Of a stretch of 64,000 nucleotides of DNA, positions 25,519 to 35,036 are shown in pieces. The translations under genes and the position numbers were made by a program. The notes under the pieces were generated by a model. It did no database searches. It was not told the DNA's origin and saw only the letters and a list, made by a program, of their open reading frames with translations. The DNA is taken from contig NZ_CP048632.1 of the NCBI RefSeq assembly GCF_010669145.1, positions 2,872,501-2,936,500 of the forward strand. The letters run 5' to 3'. This DNA comes from Rhizobium oryzihabitans (GTDB taxonomy: Bacteria; Pseudomonadota; Alphaproteobacteria; Rhizobiales; Rhizobiaceae). The stretch's first letter is position 1; each line of letters opens with the position of its first letter.

Positions 25519-27228
25519 ATGGACGCCAAGATCACCAATATTTCCAAGGGCATGGCTGACGCGAGCGTGAAGTATCGCCCTTACCCCACCATCAATATCC
25601 CCGACCGCACATGGCCGGGCAAGACCATCGACAAGGCGCCGATCTGGTGTTCGGTGGACCTGCGCGACGGTAACCAGTCGCTGGTCAACCCCATGGGTCA
25701 CGACCGCAAGGCCCGCATGTTCAAGCTGCTGCTCGAAATGGGCTTCAAGGAAATCGAAATCGGTTTTCCGTCCGCTTCGCAGACGGACTTCGATTTTGCC
25801 CGCTGGTGTGTGGAAGAAGGCAATGTGCCTGACGATGTTTCCCTGCAGGTGCTGGTGCAGTGCCGCCCGGAACTGATCACCCGCACCTTCGAGGCGCTGG
25901 AAGGCGCCAACAAGCCGATCATCCACTTCTACAATTCCACCTCGGAATTGCAGCGCCGCGTGGTGTTTGGCAAGGATGTGCACGGCATCAAGCAGATCGC
26001 CGTCGATGCGGCCAAGATGATCACCGACATGGCAGCCAAGGCTGGCGGTGGTTACCGCTTCGAATATTCGCCTGAGAGCTTTACCGGCACCGAGCTGGAA
26101 GTGGCGCTGGAAATCTGCAACGCCGTGGTTGAGGTGGTGAAGCCGACGGCGGACAACAAGCTGATCCTGAACCTGCCGTCGACCGTGGAAATGGCGACGC
26201 CGAACATCTATGCCGACCAGATCGAATGGATGTGCCGCAATATCGACAATCGCGAAAACGTCATCATCTCGCTGCATCCGCATAATGACCGCGGCACGGG
26301 CATCGCCGCGACGGAGCTGGGCCTGATGGCCGGTGCTGACCGCGTCGAAGGCACGCTGTTCGGCAATGGCGAGCGCACCGGCAATGTCGACGTCGTGACG
26401 CTGGCGCTGAACATGTATACGCAGGGCGTCGATCCTGAGCTGGATTGCCGCGATATCGAGCGTATCAAGGCGGTCTACGAATATTCCAACGAGATGACGA
26501 TCCCTGAGCGTCACCCTTATGTCGGCGAACTGGTCTATACGGCGTTTTCCGGCTCGCATCAGGATGCGATCAACAAGGGCATGAAGGCGATCAAGGTCGC
26601 CAATCATCCCGTCTGGGAAGTGCCCTATCTGCCGATCGATCCGAAGGATGTCGGCCGTTCCTACGAGGCGATCATCCGCATCAATTCGCAGTCCGGCAAG
26701 GGCGGCATCGCCTATATTCTCCAGCAGGATTACGGCATCAACCTGCCGCGCAACCTGCAGGTGGAGTTCCGCGAGGAGATCCAGCGCATTACCGATGAAG
26801 AGGGCGTGGAACTACCGGCCAAGCGCATCTATGAGCGCTTTATCGAGCGCTACGTGACGCAGCCCAATGCGCGCATCAAGTTCGTCGATCACCACACTTA
26901 TCCGGCAGGCGATTTCAAGGGCGTGCGCATCGTGGCTGCCGAAATCACCGATAATGGCGAGGTGAAGCGCATCGAGGGCAAGGGAACAGGTCCGATCGAC
27001 GGGTTCATCAACGCGCTGTCGGTCTATCTCGGGATCGATCTGTCGGTGAATGACTATTCCGAACATTCGCTGCAGCATGGCTCGAATGCATCGGCCATCG
27101 CCTATGTCGAGATGGAGCATCCGGGCGGCAAGCTGTTCGGGGCAGGCGTCAATACGAACATCGTGGCGGCGTCGCTGGAGGCGATTGTTTCGGCGGCCAA
27201 TCGGGTGCTGGAAGAGCGGGCTAGGTAA
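25519..27228 (+). CDS. leuA: 2-isopropylmalate synthase
   Basis: The first committed enzyme of leucine biosynthesis, condensing acetyl-CoA with 2-ketoisovalerate. At 569 residues it is the long (type 2, LeuA2) form: an HMG-CoA-lyase-like TIM barrel with D-L-R-D-G-N-Q-S near residue 48, the metal-binding H-x-H motif (S-L-H-P-H-N-D-R-G-T-G near residue 252) and G-N-G-E-R-T-G-N near 285. A C-terminal regulatory domain (from about 440) senses leucine. A near-perfect AAGGAGG lies just before the ATG. It is preceded by a Leu-rich leader ORF and followed by a large palindromic repeat. Confidence 0.96.
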   Translation: MDAKITNISKGMADASVKYRPYPTINIPDRTWPGKTIDKAPIWCSVDLRDGNQSLVNPMGHDRKARMFKLLLEMGFKEIEIGFPSASQTDFDFARWCVEEGNVPDDVSLQVLVQCRPELITRTFEALEGANKPIIHFYNSTSELQRRVVFGKDVHGIKQIAVDAAKMITDMAAKAGGGYRFEYSPESFTGTELEVALEICNAVVEVVKPTADNKLILNLPSTVEMATPNIYADQIEWMCRNIDNRENVIISLHPHNDRGTGIAATELGLMAGADRVEGTLFGNGERTGNVDVVTLALNMYTQGVDPELDCRDIERIKAVYEYSNEMTIPERHPYVGELVYTAFSGSHQDAINKGMKAIKVANHPVWEVPYLPIDPKDVGRSYEAIIRINSQSGKGGIAYILQQDYGINLPRNLQVEFREEIQRITDEEGVELPAKRIYERFIERYVTQPNARIKFVDHHTYPAGDFKGVRIVAAEITDNGEVKRIEGKGTGPIDGFINALSVYLGIDLSVNDYSEHSLQHGSNASAIAYVEMEHPGGKLFGAGVNTNIVAASLEAIVSAANRVLEERAR

Positions 27229-27245
27229 GCGGGGTTTGAAGGGTG

Positions 27246-27412
27246 GGGCTTACCCCCTCTGCCCTGCCGGGCATCTCCCCCTCAAGGGGGGAGATCAGCA
27301 AGATGGACTACCCCCGCTTCACTCTCAAACGTCGAGATGGGCGAAACCTCGCCTCTGGTCGATCTCCCCCCTTGAGGGGGAGATGCCCGGCAGGGCAGAG
27401 GGGGGTAAGCCC
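27246..27412. repeat. Large palindromic intergenic repeat, copy 1
   Basis: Two arms of about 50 bp (27246-27296 and 27361-27411) are nearly perfect inverted repeats built on CCCTGCCGGGCATCTCCCCCTC, around a 64-bp centre. A second copy with the same arms and a related centre lies at 61582-61759. It resembles rhizobial intergenic mosaic-type elements and sits after leuA. Confidence 0.85.
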
Positions 27413-27436
27413 TATCCTCCGCATCACGTCTGCGTT

Positions 27437-28387
27437 TTATTCCTTCGGCAAAGAAAACCCCAGCGGCCTGCCATTTTCATAAAACACCCGCACATCCTCG
27501 AGTCCGATACCCGTCCCCGTCTCATTGAGGCTATGGCGTTCACACGCGACATTCCAGGTGCCGGGTCCGCCGGAAATGTGGAAGAGATTATAGGCCGCGC
27601 GCGGTTTTTCGCCGCCGGGTCCCTGGCTGGCAGAGGAAATGCCGACAACCGGGATGTGATCTTCCCCGTGATGGGTGTTCAGCCAGTAGACGGTGTTGAG
27701 ATGGGTGTGGCCATGCAGCACGAGTTCCGCGCCGCCGACGCCGAGAGCAGCGGCAAAGCGGCGAACGCCGAACATGCGTTTATGGGCGGCAGTGGCGCCC
27801 CGGATCGGTGGATGATGGATCATCACGACGCGGAACAGGCCCTGTTCACCGGCTTTTTTCAAAAGCTCCGCCGTTGCGCGCGCCTGCCGGTTGCCGAAAT
27901 AGCCGGTGGCCGAAAAGGGCGGCGTTGCAATCGAGGTTGAGCAGCCGATCAGCGCGACGGGACCGCGCACCCGCATATAGGGAAAGATCTTGCGGTCGTC
28001 GTCCCATTCCGCCGGATCGCCATCGCCGCGCACATAAGGGTACCAGGCCCGCATGGCCTTGTCGTGCGCGCCGGAAACATAGGCGTCGTGGTTACCGGGA
28101 ACAACGGAGGTTCTTTCCGGATCGCCCACTTCTTCCAGCCAGTCGGCGGCGGCGCGAATTTCAATGCCGGTCGCAAGATTGACGAGATCGCCGGTAATAG
28201 CCAGATGATCCGGCGACTTTGTCTCCAGATCGTCGAGCAGCTTTTCCAGCGTGTCTGTGAACAGGTGCTTGCGGCGGTTGCGGTGCCAGTTGACGAAACC
28301 GGTGATACGCTTGGATGCAAGTTCCCGGAAAGTGAGTTTTGGCAGTGGCCCCAAATGGACGTCTGAAATATGCGCAAGTTTGAACAT
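27437..28387 (-). CDS. Calcineurin-like metallophosphoesterase
   Basis: A 316-residue cytosolic enzyme with the full two-metal phosphoesterase motif set: D-V-H-L-G near residue 9, G-D-L-V-N near 66, G-N-H-D near 97, H-H-P-P near 193 and G-H-T-H near 227. The substrate is unknown; members act on cyclic nucleotides, phosphodiesters or lipid A precursors. It is divergent from a NUDIX gene with 66 bp between the start codons. Confidence 0.9.
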   Translation of the reverse strand: MFKLAHISDVHLGPLPKLTFRELASKRITGFVNWHRNRRKHLFTDTLEKLLDDLETKSPDHLAITGDLVNLATGIEIRAAADWLEEVGDPERTSVVPGNHDAYVSGAHDKAMRAWYPYVRGDGDPAEWDDDRKIFPYMRVRGPVALIGCSTSIATPPFSATGYFGNRQARATAELLKKAGEQGLFRVVMIHHPPIRGATAAHKRMFGVRRFAAALGVGGAELVLHGHTHLNTVYWLNTHHGEDHIPVVGISSASQGPGGEKPRAAYNLFHISGGPGTWNVACERHSLNETGTGIGLEDVRVFYENGRPLGFSLPKE

Positions 28388-28453
28388 GGCGGCAGAGATA
28401 ACCTATGATATGCGGCACGTCCAATAAAAGCCTGCCGAAGGGGAGATACCAGG

Positions 28454-28945
28454 GTGAATGACGAGACAACCAAGCGGCGGGCCCGTCCGTTCCACACACG
28501 CGTCCTCATCCGTCTGCTTCATTTCGTTTTTCTGTTCACCCGGGGTGCAACGCTTGGCGTGCGTGCGGCCTGTTTTGATGACAGGGGCAGGATTTTTCTT
28601 GTGCGACACACATATCTGCCAGGCTGGTATCTGCCGGGCGGCGGGGTGGAGCGTGGGGAAACCCTGCTGATGGCGCTCCACAAGGAAATCCGCGAGGAAG
28701 GCAATCTCGAGGCGGCCTCAAAGCCCGAGCTTTTCCATGTCTACCTCAATCTGGAAGGCAGCAACCGTGATCATGTGGCGCTCTACCGGCTGGAGGTTAC
28801 CCAGACCACGCCGAAAAAGCCGGATCACGAAATTTCCGAAAGCGGCTTTTTCGATCTCTCGGACCTGCCGGAAAACGTGACGCCCGCCACCCGCCGCCGC
28901 CTTGCCGAACTTTCCGGCGAAGCGGCCATTGTCGATTACTGGTAG
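28454..28945 (+). CDS. NUDIX hydrolase with a slightly altered Nudix box
   Basis: A 163-residue NUDIX-fold protein. The Nudix box (G-G-V-E-R-G-E-T-x6-H-K-E-I-R-E-E-G-N-L) keeps the catalytic glutamates but has Lys where the first Arg is expected and Asn instead of the last Gly. The N-terminus is basic with a hydrophobic stretch (about residues 18-32). Substrate unknown; a nucleoside-diphosphate derivative is likely. Confidence 0.85.
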   Translation: MNDETTKRRARPFHTRVLIRLLHFVFLFTRGATLGVRAACFDDRGRIFLVRHTYLPGWYLPGGGVERGETLLMALHKEIREEGNLEAASKPELFHVYLNLEGSNRDHVALYRLEVTQTTPKKPDHEISESGFFDLSDLPENVTPATRRRLAELSGEAAIVDYW

Positions 28946-28960
28946 CGGCGGCGTCTTCCG

Positions 28961-29953
28961 TCAGGCGAGCACCTCGCGCCCGTGCGCCATGGTGAGGTCC
29001 AGTTCCGGGCCGATGGGCACGATGCCGGTCGGGTTGATGGTGAGGTGGCTGCGGTAATAATGTTCCTTGATGTGGCGCATGTCGACCGTCTCCGGCACGC
29101 CCGATGTCTGGTAGAGATCGCGAAGATAACCCGTCAGATGCGGGTAATCGTGAATGCGGCGGATGTTGCATTTGAAATGGCCGACATAAACCGGGTCGAA
29201 CCGCACCAGCGTGGTGAACAGACGCCAATCGGCCTCCGTCTGCTCTGAGCCGAACAGGAAACGTTGCTCCTTCAGCCGGCCCTCCAGCATATCAAGCGTT
29301 TCGAACACCTTCACGGCATTCTGCTGATAGGCATCCTGGGTGGTGGCGAAACCGGCCTTGTAGACGCCGTTATTGACGGTATCGTAGATGATGTCGTTCA
29401 ACGCGTCGATCTCTGCGCGCAGCGCCTCGGGATAAAAATCCGCTTCCGATCCGGTGAGATCGTTGAAGGCCACGTTGAACATGCGGATGATTTCGGCGGA
29501 TTCATTGGAAACGATGGTGCCGCGCTGCTTGTCCCACAAGACCGGAACGGTGACCCGGCCGGAATAATTGGCGTCTGCCTTGGTATAAACCTGCCACAGC
29601 GTGGAGAGGCCGAAGAGGTGATCCTCGGTCGCCCCCGGCGTGCGCTCGTCTTCCGGCCTGAATTCCCAGCCGTTTTCCAGCATCAGCGGATCGACGACGG
29701 AGACGGAAATCAGGTCTTCCAGCTTTTTCAGCCTGCGGAAAATGAGGGTGCGATGCGCCCAGGGGCAGGCGAAGGAGACGTAGAGATGGTAGCGATCCTT
29801 CTCGGCCTTGAAGCCGCCCGTTCCGGAAGGACCGGGCTCGCCGTCCGATGTTATCCAGTTGCGGAATTGCGAGGCGCTGCGCTTGAAGTGCCCCTTGGTT
29901 TCCTTGGTGTCGTACCAGACGTCTTTCCATACGCCTTCCACCAGCATGCCCAT
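28961..29953 (-). CDS. Glutathionyl-hydroquinone reductase (YqjG-type GST)
   Basis: A 330-residue omega/xi-class glutathione transferase. The catalytic motif C-P-W-A-H-R is at residues 63-68, and the family segment S-N-E-S-A-E-I-I-R-M-F-N is near 148. These enzymes reduce glutathionyl-hydroquinones, formed for instance during quinone detoxification. The ATG at 29953 is chosen because an AAGGAG precedes it at good spacing; the frame is open from 30124 without family similarity. It converges with the NUDIX gene. Confidence 0.92.
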   Translation of the reverse strand: MGMLVEGVWKDVWYDTKETKGHFKRSASQFRNWITSDGEPGPSGTGGFKAEKDRYHLYVSFACPWAHRTLIFRRLKKLEDLISVSVVDPLMLENGWEFRPEDERTPGATEDHLFGLSTLWQVYTKADANYSGRVTVPVLWDKQRGTIVSNESAEIIRMFNVAFNDLTGSEADFYPEALRAEIDALNDIIYDTVNNGVYKAGFATTQDAYQQNAVKVFETLDMLEGRLKEQRFLFGSEQTEADWRLFTTLVRFDPVYVGHFKCNIRRIHDYPHLTGYLRDLYQTSGVPETVDMRHIKEHYYRSHLTINPTGIVPIGPELDLTMAHGREVLA

Positions 29954-30252
29954 GACGATCTCCTTGGTTGTTTCCCTGTTGGCGTCGATCCTAACCGTTC
30001 CGCATCGTTCCGCGAACCCGCGACGCGTTGAACAATGCGTTTCCGGTCTTGCATCAGCTGAATGGGACAACGTCGAGATTTGTTCTGGACGGGTGCGGAT
30101 TTTCCTGATAATTGCGATTTTCACAAATCTGAGGAAATTGTCGATTATGATCGAAACACGGATGCTCCGACGACGCTGACGCTCCTGAACGCCCTTACCG
30201 GCGCAGCCGTCATCTATTGTCGCATCCGCATTCTGGAAGTTTCGGTCTCTTC

Positions 30253-30822
30253 ATGTCCAAGCACGATCTTGTCTACCTCACCGAGGACGCGTCGCACGAC
30301 GCCATCATCGAAGTCATCAACGAAGAAGCATTCGGTCCCGGCCGTCACACCCGTGCCGCAGCGCGCATCCGCGAGCAGGGCCCGCATGACCGGTCGCTGT
30401 CCTTCGTCTGCGCCGACGATGGCGAGACGATTGCTTCGGTGCGCATGACGCCGGTTCTGGCGGGCGGCGTGCAGGGCCATATGCTCGGCCCGCTTGCGGT
30501 TAGGCCTTCGCACAAGAATATGGGCATCGGCCGGGAACTCGTCCGGATTGCGATTGCCGCCGCCAGGCGGAAAGGCTCCGAGGCCGTGATCCTGATCGGC
30601 GATCCGCCCTATTATATGCCGCTCGGTTTCGAGAAGGTGGCTTACGCGGCGCTCGATTTTCCCGGCCCGGTGGATATGAACCGGGTGCTGGTCGTGCCTC
30701 TTGGTGACGACGTGCACCAGCGGCTGAAGGGCAAGATCGGCTGGCACAAATTTGAGGCCAGCGTGCCTGCTGCCACAGCGGAAGAGGATGGCTTCGAGGA
30801 GCCTCTTCGGGTTTACGCCTGA
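30253..30822 (+). CDS. GNAT-family N-acetyltransferase (YhbS-like)
   Basis: A 189-residue acetyl-CoA-dependent acyltransferase. The acetyl-CoA site is visible as L-A-V-R-P-S-H-K-N-M-G-I-G-R-E-L-V near residue 85, followed by the Y-Y-x-x-L-G-F motif of the family. The protein resembles YhbS; the acceptor is unknown. The ATG at 30253 is taken; an ATG at 30217 in the same frame is possible. The 337 bp after it hold a palindromic repeat but no gene. Confidence 0.8.
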   Translation: MSKHDLVYLTEDASHDAIIEVINEEAFGPGRHTRAAARIREQGPHDRSLSFVCADDGETIASVRMTPVLAGGVQGHMLGPLAVRPSHKNMGIGRELVRIAIAAARRKGSEAVILIGDPPYYMPLGFEKVAYAALDFPGPVDMNRVLVVPLGDDVHQRLKGKIGWHKFEASVPAATAEEDGFEEPLRVYA

Positions 30823-30878
30823 CGGATTTCATTTGCGGCGGATTTGCCGTTTCTTGCCAGTGCGCTCTATTTCCCTCA

Positions 30879-30986
30879 TTCCTGTGCTTGTCACAGGAAT
30901 CCAGCCAGCCCAAGTCCTTGGGCTGAAAGGACTCCTCTCGCCGCGCGAGAGCGGCGTCGGCTAGATTCCTGTGACGAGCACAGGAA
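30879..30986. repeat. Palindromic repeat with nested hairpins
   Basis: Outer arms TTCCTGTGCTTGTCACAGGAAT and its near-complement enclose a hairpin CAGCCCAAGTCCTTGGGCTG and a further GC-rich hairpin. The organisation (hairpin, ATCCAG, centre, hairpin) is shared with 52481-52596 and 62936-63021. Beyond it, 30987-31159 shows nothing recognisable. Confidence 0.75.
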
Positions 30987-31159
30987 AGAGGGCGGTGGGC
31001 ATGGAGTCGCCCCATATCAGCACGGGCCGGTTATGTCGCTAAGACGAGGCGATGGTATTCTGTCTTGAAACCATGCATCGCACTCCGCAAAATTCAATTC
31101 CGTTTCTCTCCCCCATGCGATAGCACTCGAAAGTCGATTTCGACGAAGGGGGCAGGCAT

Positions 31160-32473
<1,314 letters not shown>

Positions 32474-32532
32474 GCTGCGGTAATGTGGAGAACGGCCTGA
32501 CCCTTTCAGTTCAGACCGTCCTGCTTTTTGCT

Positions 32533-33498
32533 CTATAGGGTCGTGTAGTTGACCGGCAGCCAATCGTAATTGGTGCTGTCGGTGCGCACATGGCCTATGC
32601 CGGGGAAGGCGATATGGGCGCCGGCCACCAGATATCTGCCTTCGACCGCCTGCCGGAATGCCAGATCGCGCGCAATGATGGCGGCGTTCTGGTCGACATC
32701 GAACTCGATGGCGACATCCGGCTCATCGAACTGGAGGATGTCGCCATGGGTGATATCGCCCCAGAAGACGATTTTTTCCCCTTCGCTTTCAACCACGATA
32801 CCGCTATGGCCCGGTGTATGGCCGGCATAGAGGATTGAGCCAAGGCCGGGAACGGGTGTGGCATTATCCGCAAATGTCTGGAACTTCCCGGCGTCGATAT
32901 AGGGCTGGACGCTTTCCTTAGCCTCGACATAACCCTTCTTCAGCGCTTCGGGTGCTGCTTTGGCCTTTGCCTCGTCAAGCCAGAAGGCGGCCTCGCGCTC
33001 GTTGACGTGCAGCGTCGCATTGGCAAATACACGTTTGCCCTCCGCTGACAGCCCACCGGAATGGTCAGTATGAATGTGGGTGAGAATAACGTCGTCTATA
33101 TCGCCGGCCTTGTAGCCGGATGCTTCTATGTTGGCGACGAGCTTGCCGAGGGACGGGCCGAGATAGGTACCCGTTCCGGCATCGATGAGCACCAGCCTGT
33201 CTTCTATGTTGACGAGATAGGCATTGACGGAGGTGGGCGTCTGTTCTGGCAGGAAGGCATCCTGCAGGGCTTTACCCGCATGTTCCGGTGTTGTGTTGGT
33301 GTAGATTTTGGCAAGCGGCAGGGCGATGACGCCGTCCGACAAGGCCGTAACCTCCATCTTGCCGACCATCAGGCGATAAAAGCCGGGTGCCTGAGTGGCG
33401 GCGAGCGGTGCCCTGGCAAATGCGAGGGAGGGTGCAACGAAGGGGGCGGCGAAGATGGCGCTGGCGGCGCCTTTGAGAAGCGAGCGACGTGATGGCAT
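32533..33498 (-). CDS. Exported MBL-fold metallohydrolase
   Basis: A 321-residue metallo-beta-lactamase-fold hydrolase. The N-terminus has a twin-arginine signal (S-R-R-S-L-L-K-G, cleavage near A-F-A-R), so it is probably exported folded with its metals. The metal motif is H-I-H-T-D-H at 141-146, with G-H-T-P-G-H near 227 and the bridging D near 250. The substrate is unknown; lactonase-like activity is one option. It is divergent from a LysR gene with 87 bp between starts, which suggests LysR control. Confidence 0.88.
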   Translation of the reverse strand: MPSRRSLLKGAASAIFAAPFVAPSLAFARAPLAATQAPGFYRLMVGKMEVTALSDGVIALPLAKIYTNTTPEHAGKALQDAFLPEQTPTSVNAYLVNIEDRLVLIDAGTGTYLGPSLGKLVANIEASGYKAGDIDDVILTHIHTDHSGGLSAEGKRVFANATLHVNEREAAFWLDEAKAKAAPEALKKGYVEAKESVQPYIDAGKFQTFADNATPVPGLGSILYAGHTPGHSGIVVESEGEKIVFWGDITHGDILQFDEPDVAIEFDVDQNAAIIARDLAFRQAVEGRYLVAGAHIAFPGIGHVRTDSTNYDWLPVNYTTL

Positions 33499-33585
33499 TT
33501 TGAGCTCCTGAGTTTTGGGGAAGCCTTGAAAGTTTCCTAACTCCAGCTAAGTGTAGTGAGGCCAGCAATCAAATCGATGTGACTT

Positions 33586-34539
33586 ATGCAAACTATCGAT
33601 CATTTCAATCTCCGTTCCTTCGACCTCAATCTTCTCATCGCTTTCGATGCGATGATGGAGGAGATGAGCGTCACGCGGGCTGCACGCCGGCTCAAAATCC
33701 AGCAGCCGGCCATGAGCCACAATATTTCGACATTGCGGACCCTGTTTCAGGATGAGCTTTTCATTCGAGTGGGGCAGGAGATGAAACCGACGGCACGGGC
33801 CATCAATCTGGCCGGTCCCGTGAGGCTGGCCTTGCGGCAGGCGCAGGCAGCGGTTTTGACGGCGGATGTGTTCGATCCGGCGACGGAGCGCCGCACATTC
33901 CGGCTCGGAATGTCGAGCGAGGTGGAGCTGCTGCTGCTGCCGGATCTGACCGCGAGGCTGCGCGAGATTGCGCCCGGTATCCGCATCTTGGCGCGCAGCG
34001 GGCAGGAGCAGGAAATTACGGCGATGCTGGATACCGGCGTGATAGACATGGCTGTGGGGTGCACCTATTCGAAAGAGCAGCGCCACCATTGCGAGCCGCT
34101 TTATTCCTCCAGTGTGCTCTGCTGCTTCAATCCGGCTTTGCTTGATCTGCCAAATCCCGTCGGACTGGATGCCTATATGGAAGCCAAACATGCGGTCATA
34201 TCGCAGACGGACAGCCTGCATGGCTGCATCAAGGATGCGTTGGAACTGACCGGCGTCGAGATCGACGTCGTCGCGGCTGCGCCGGATTTTCTCTCGGTTC
34301 TGGCAACGGCGCGATCCTCGGCGGTGCTGGCGACCGTGTCCTCACGCATCGCGCTGCGTTATGCGCCGATGCTCGGACTTGAGATAAGCCCGGTGCCGGT
34401 GACGTTGAAGTTCCCGCCCGTCGCCATGGTCTGGACATTGCAGACCGATGCGGATGCCGGAGCCGTGTGGCTTCGCCAGCAAATCCGCGACGCTATGGGC
34501 CGGACCGTTGATTGTGGCCTATCCGGGATCGCGGCCTAG
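33586..34539 (+). CDS. LysR-family transcriptional regulator
   Basis: A 317-residue LysR regulator. The winged helix-turn-helix is at residues 10-70 (L-R-S-F-D-L-N-L-L-I-A-F-D-A-M-M-E-E-M-S-V-T-R-A-A-R-R-L), followed by a substrate-binding-type domain. The N-terminus is of the NodD/SyrM-like kind (N-L-R-x-F-D-L-N-L-L). It is divergent from the MBL-fold gene, its most likely target. The stop overlaps the end of the convergent GNAT gene by four bases. Confidence 0.9.
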   Translation: MQTIDHFNLRSFDLNLLIAFDAMMEEMSVTRAARRLKIQQPAMSHNISTLRTLFQDELFIRVGQEMKPTARAINLAGPVRLALRQAQAAVLTADVFDPATERRTFRLGMSSEVELLLLPDLTARLREIAPGIRILARSGQEQEITAMLDTGVIDMAVGCTYSKEQRHHCEPLYSSSVLCCFNPALLDLPNPVGLDAYMEAKHAVISQTDSLHGCIKDALELTGVEIDVVAAAPDFLSVLATARSSAVLATVSSRIALRYAPMLGLEISPVPVTLKFPPVAMVWTLQTDADAGAVWLRQQIRDAMGRTVDCGLSGIAA

Positions 34540-34949
34540 AAGCGTTTCTCGAGCCATGTGATCGACTGGCCTGTGGAAAGCGGCGCAAGCGAGCCGATCT
34601 TCGTGAAACCGCAGCGTTCATAAAGCCGCAAGGCATCCGGGTTCATCGTGTCGATATAAGCGCCCATGCAGCCGCGTTTCTTGGCTTCCTCCTCCGCCAT
34701 TGCCAGCAGCTTCGGGCCGGTGCCCTGGCCGCGCATCGCTTCCGGCACGAAAAGTAGCTGCACGTAAAGCCAGCCGCGAGCTGTATAGCCTACGAGGCCG
34801 CCGGTCACGGCGTTCTCGTCATCGCGGATGGTGATGGTGAGGTCGCGTTTGTCGCTTTGGCCGAAACGGGCGAGATTATAGGCCACCAGCGGATCGCGGA
34901 TGGCCTTTTCAGCGTCTGCATCCGCGATATCGCTCAGAACGAAATTCAT
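34536..34949 (-). CDS. GNAT-family N-acetyltransferase
   Basis: A 137-residue acetyltransferase. The acetyl-CoA-binding motif is L-F-V-P-E-A-M-R-G-Q-G-T-G-P-K-L-L near residue 70, and the C-terminal Y-x-x-x-G-F-x-K-I-G motif is also present. Acceptor unknown. The second of two close ATGs (34949) is chosen because the purine-rich GGGAAAG site then has normal spacing. It converges on the LysR gene. Confidence 0.85.
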   Translation of the reverse strand: MNFVLSDIADADAEKAIRDPLVAYNLARFGQSDKRDLTITIRDDENAVTGGLVGYTARGWLYVQLLFVPEAMRGQGTGPKLLAMAEEEAKKRGCMGAYIDTMNPDALRLYERCGFTKIGSLAPLSTGQSITWLEKRF

Positions 34950-35036
34950 GATCATCTTTCCCGGGCCGCCAACGGCGGCCGTTTCTCGTTTTCCAATCCG
35001 AGACGTGAAAGCGCGTTACGCCCTCACCGGAAATTC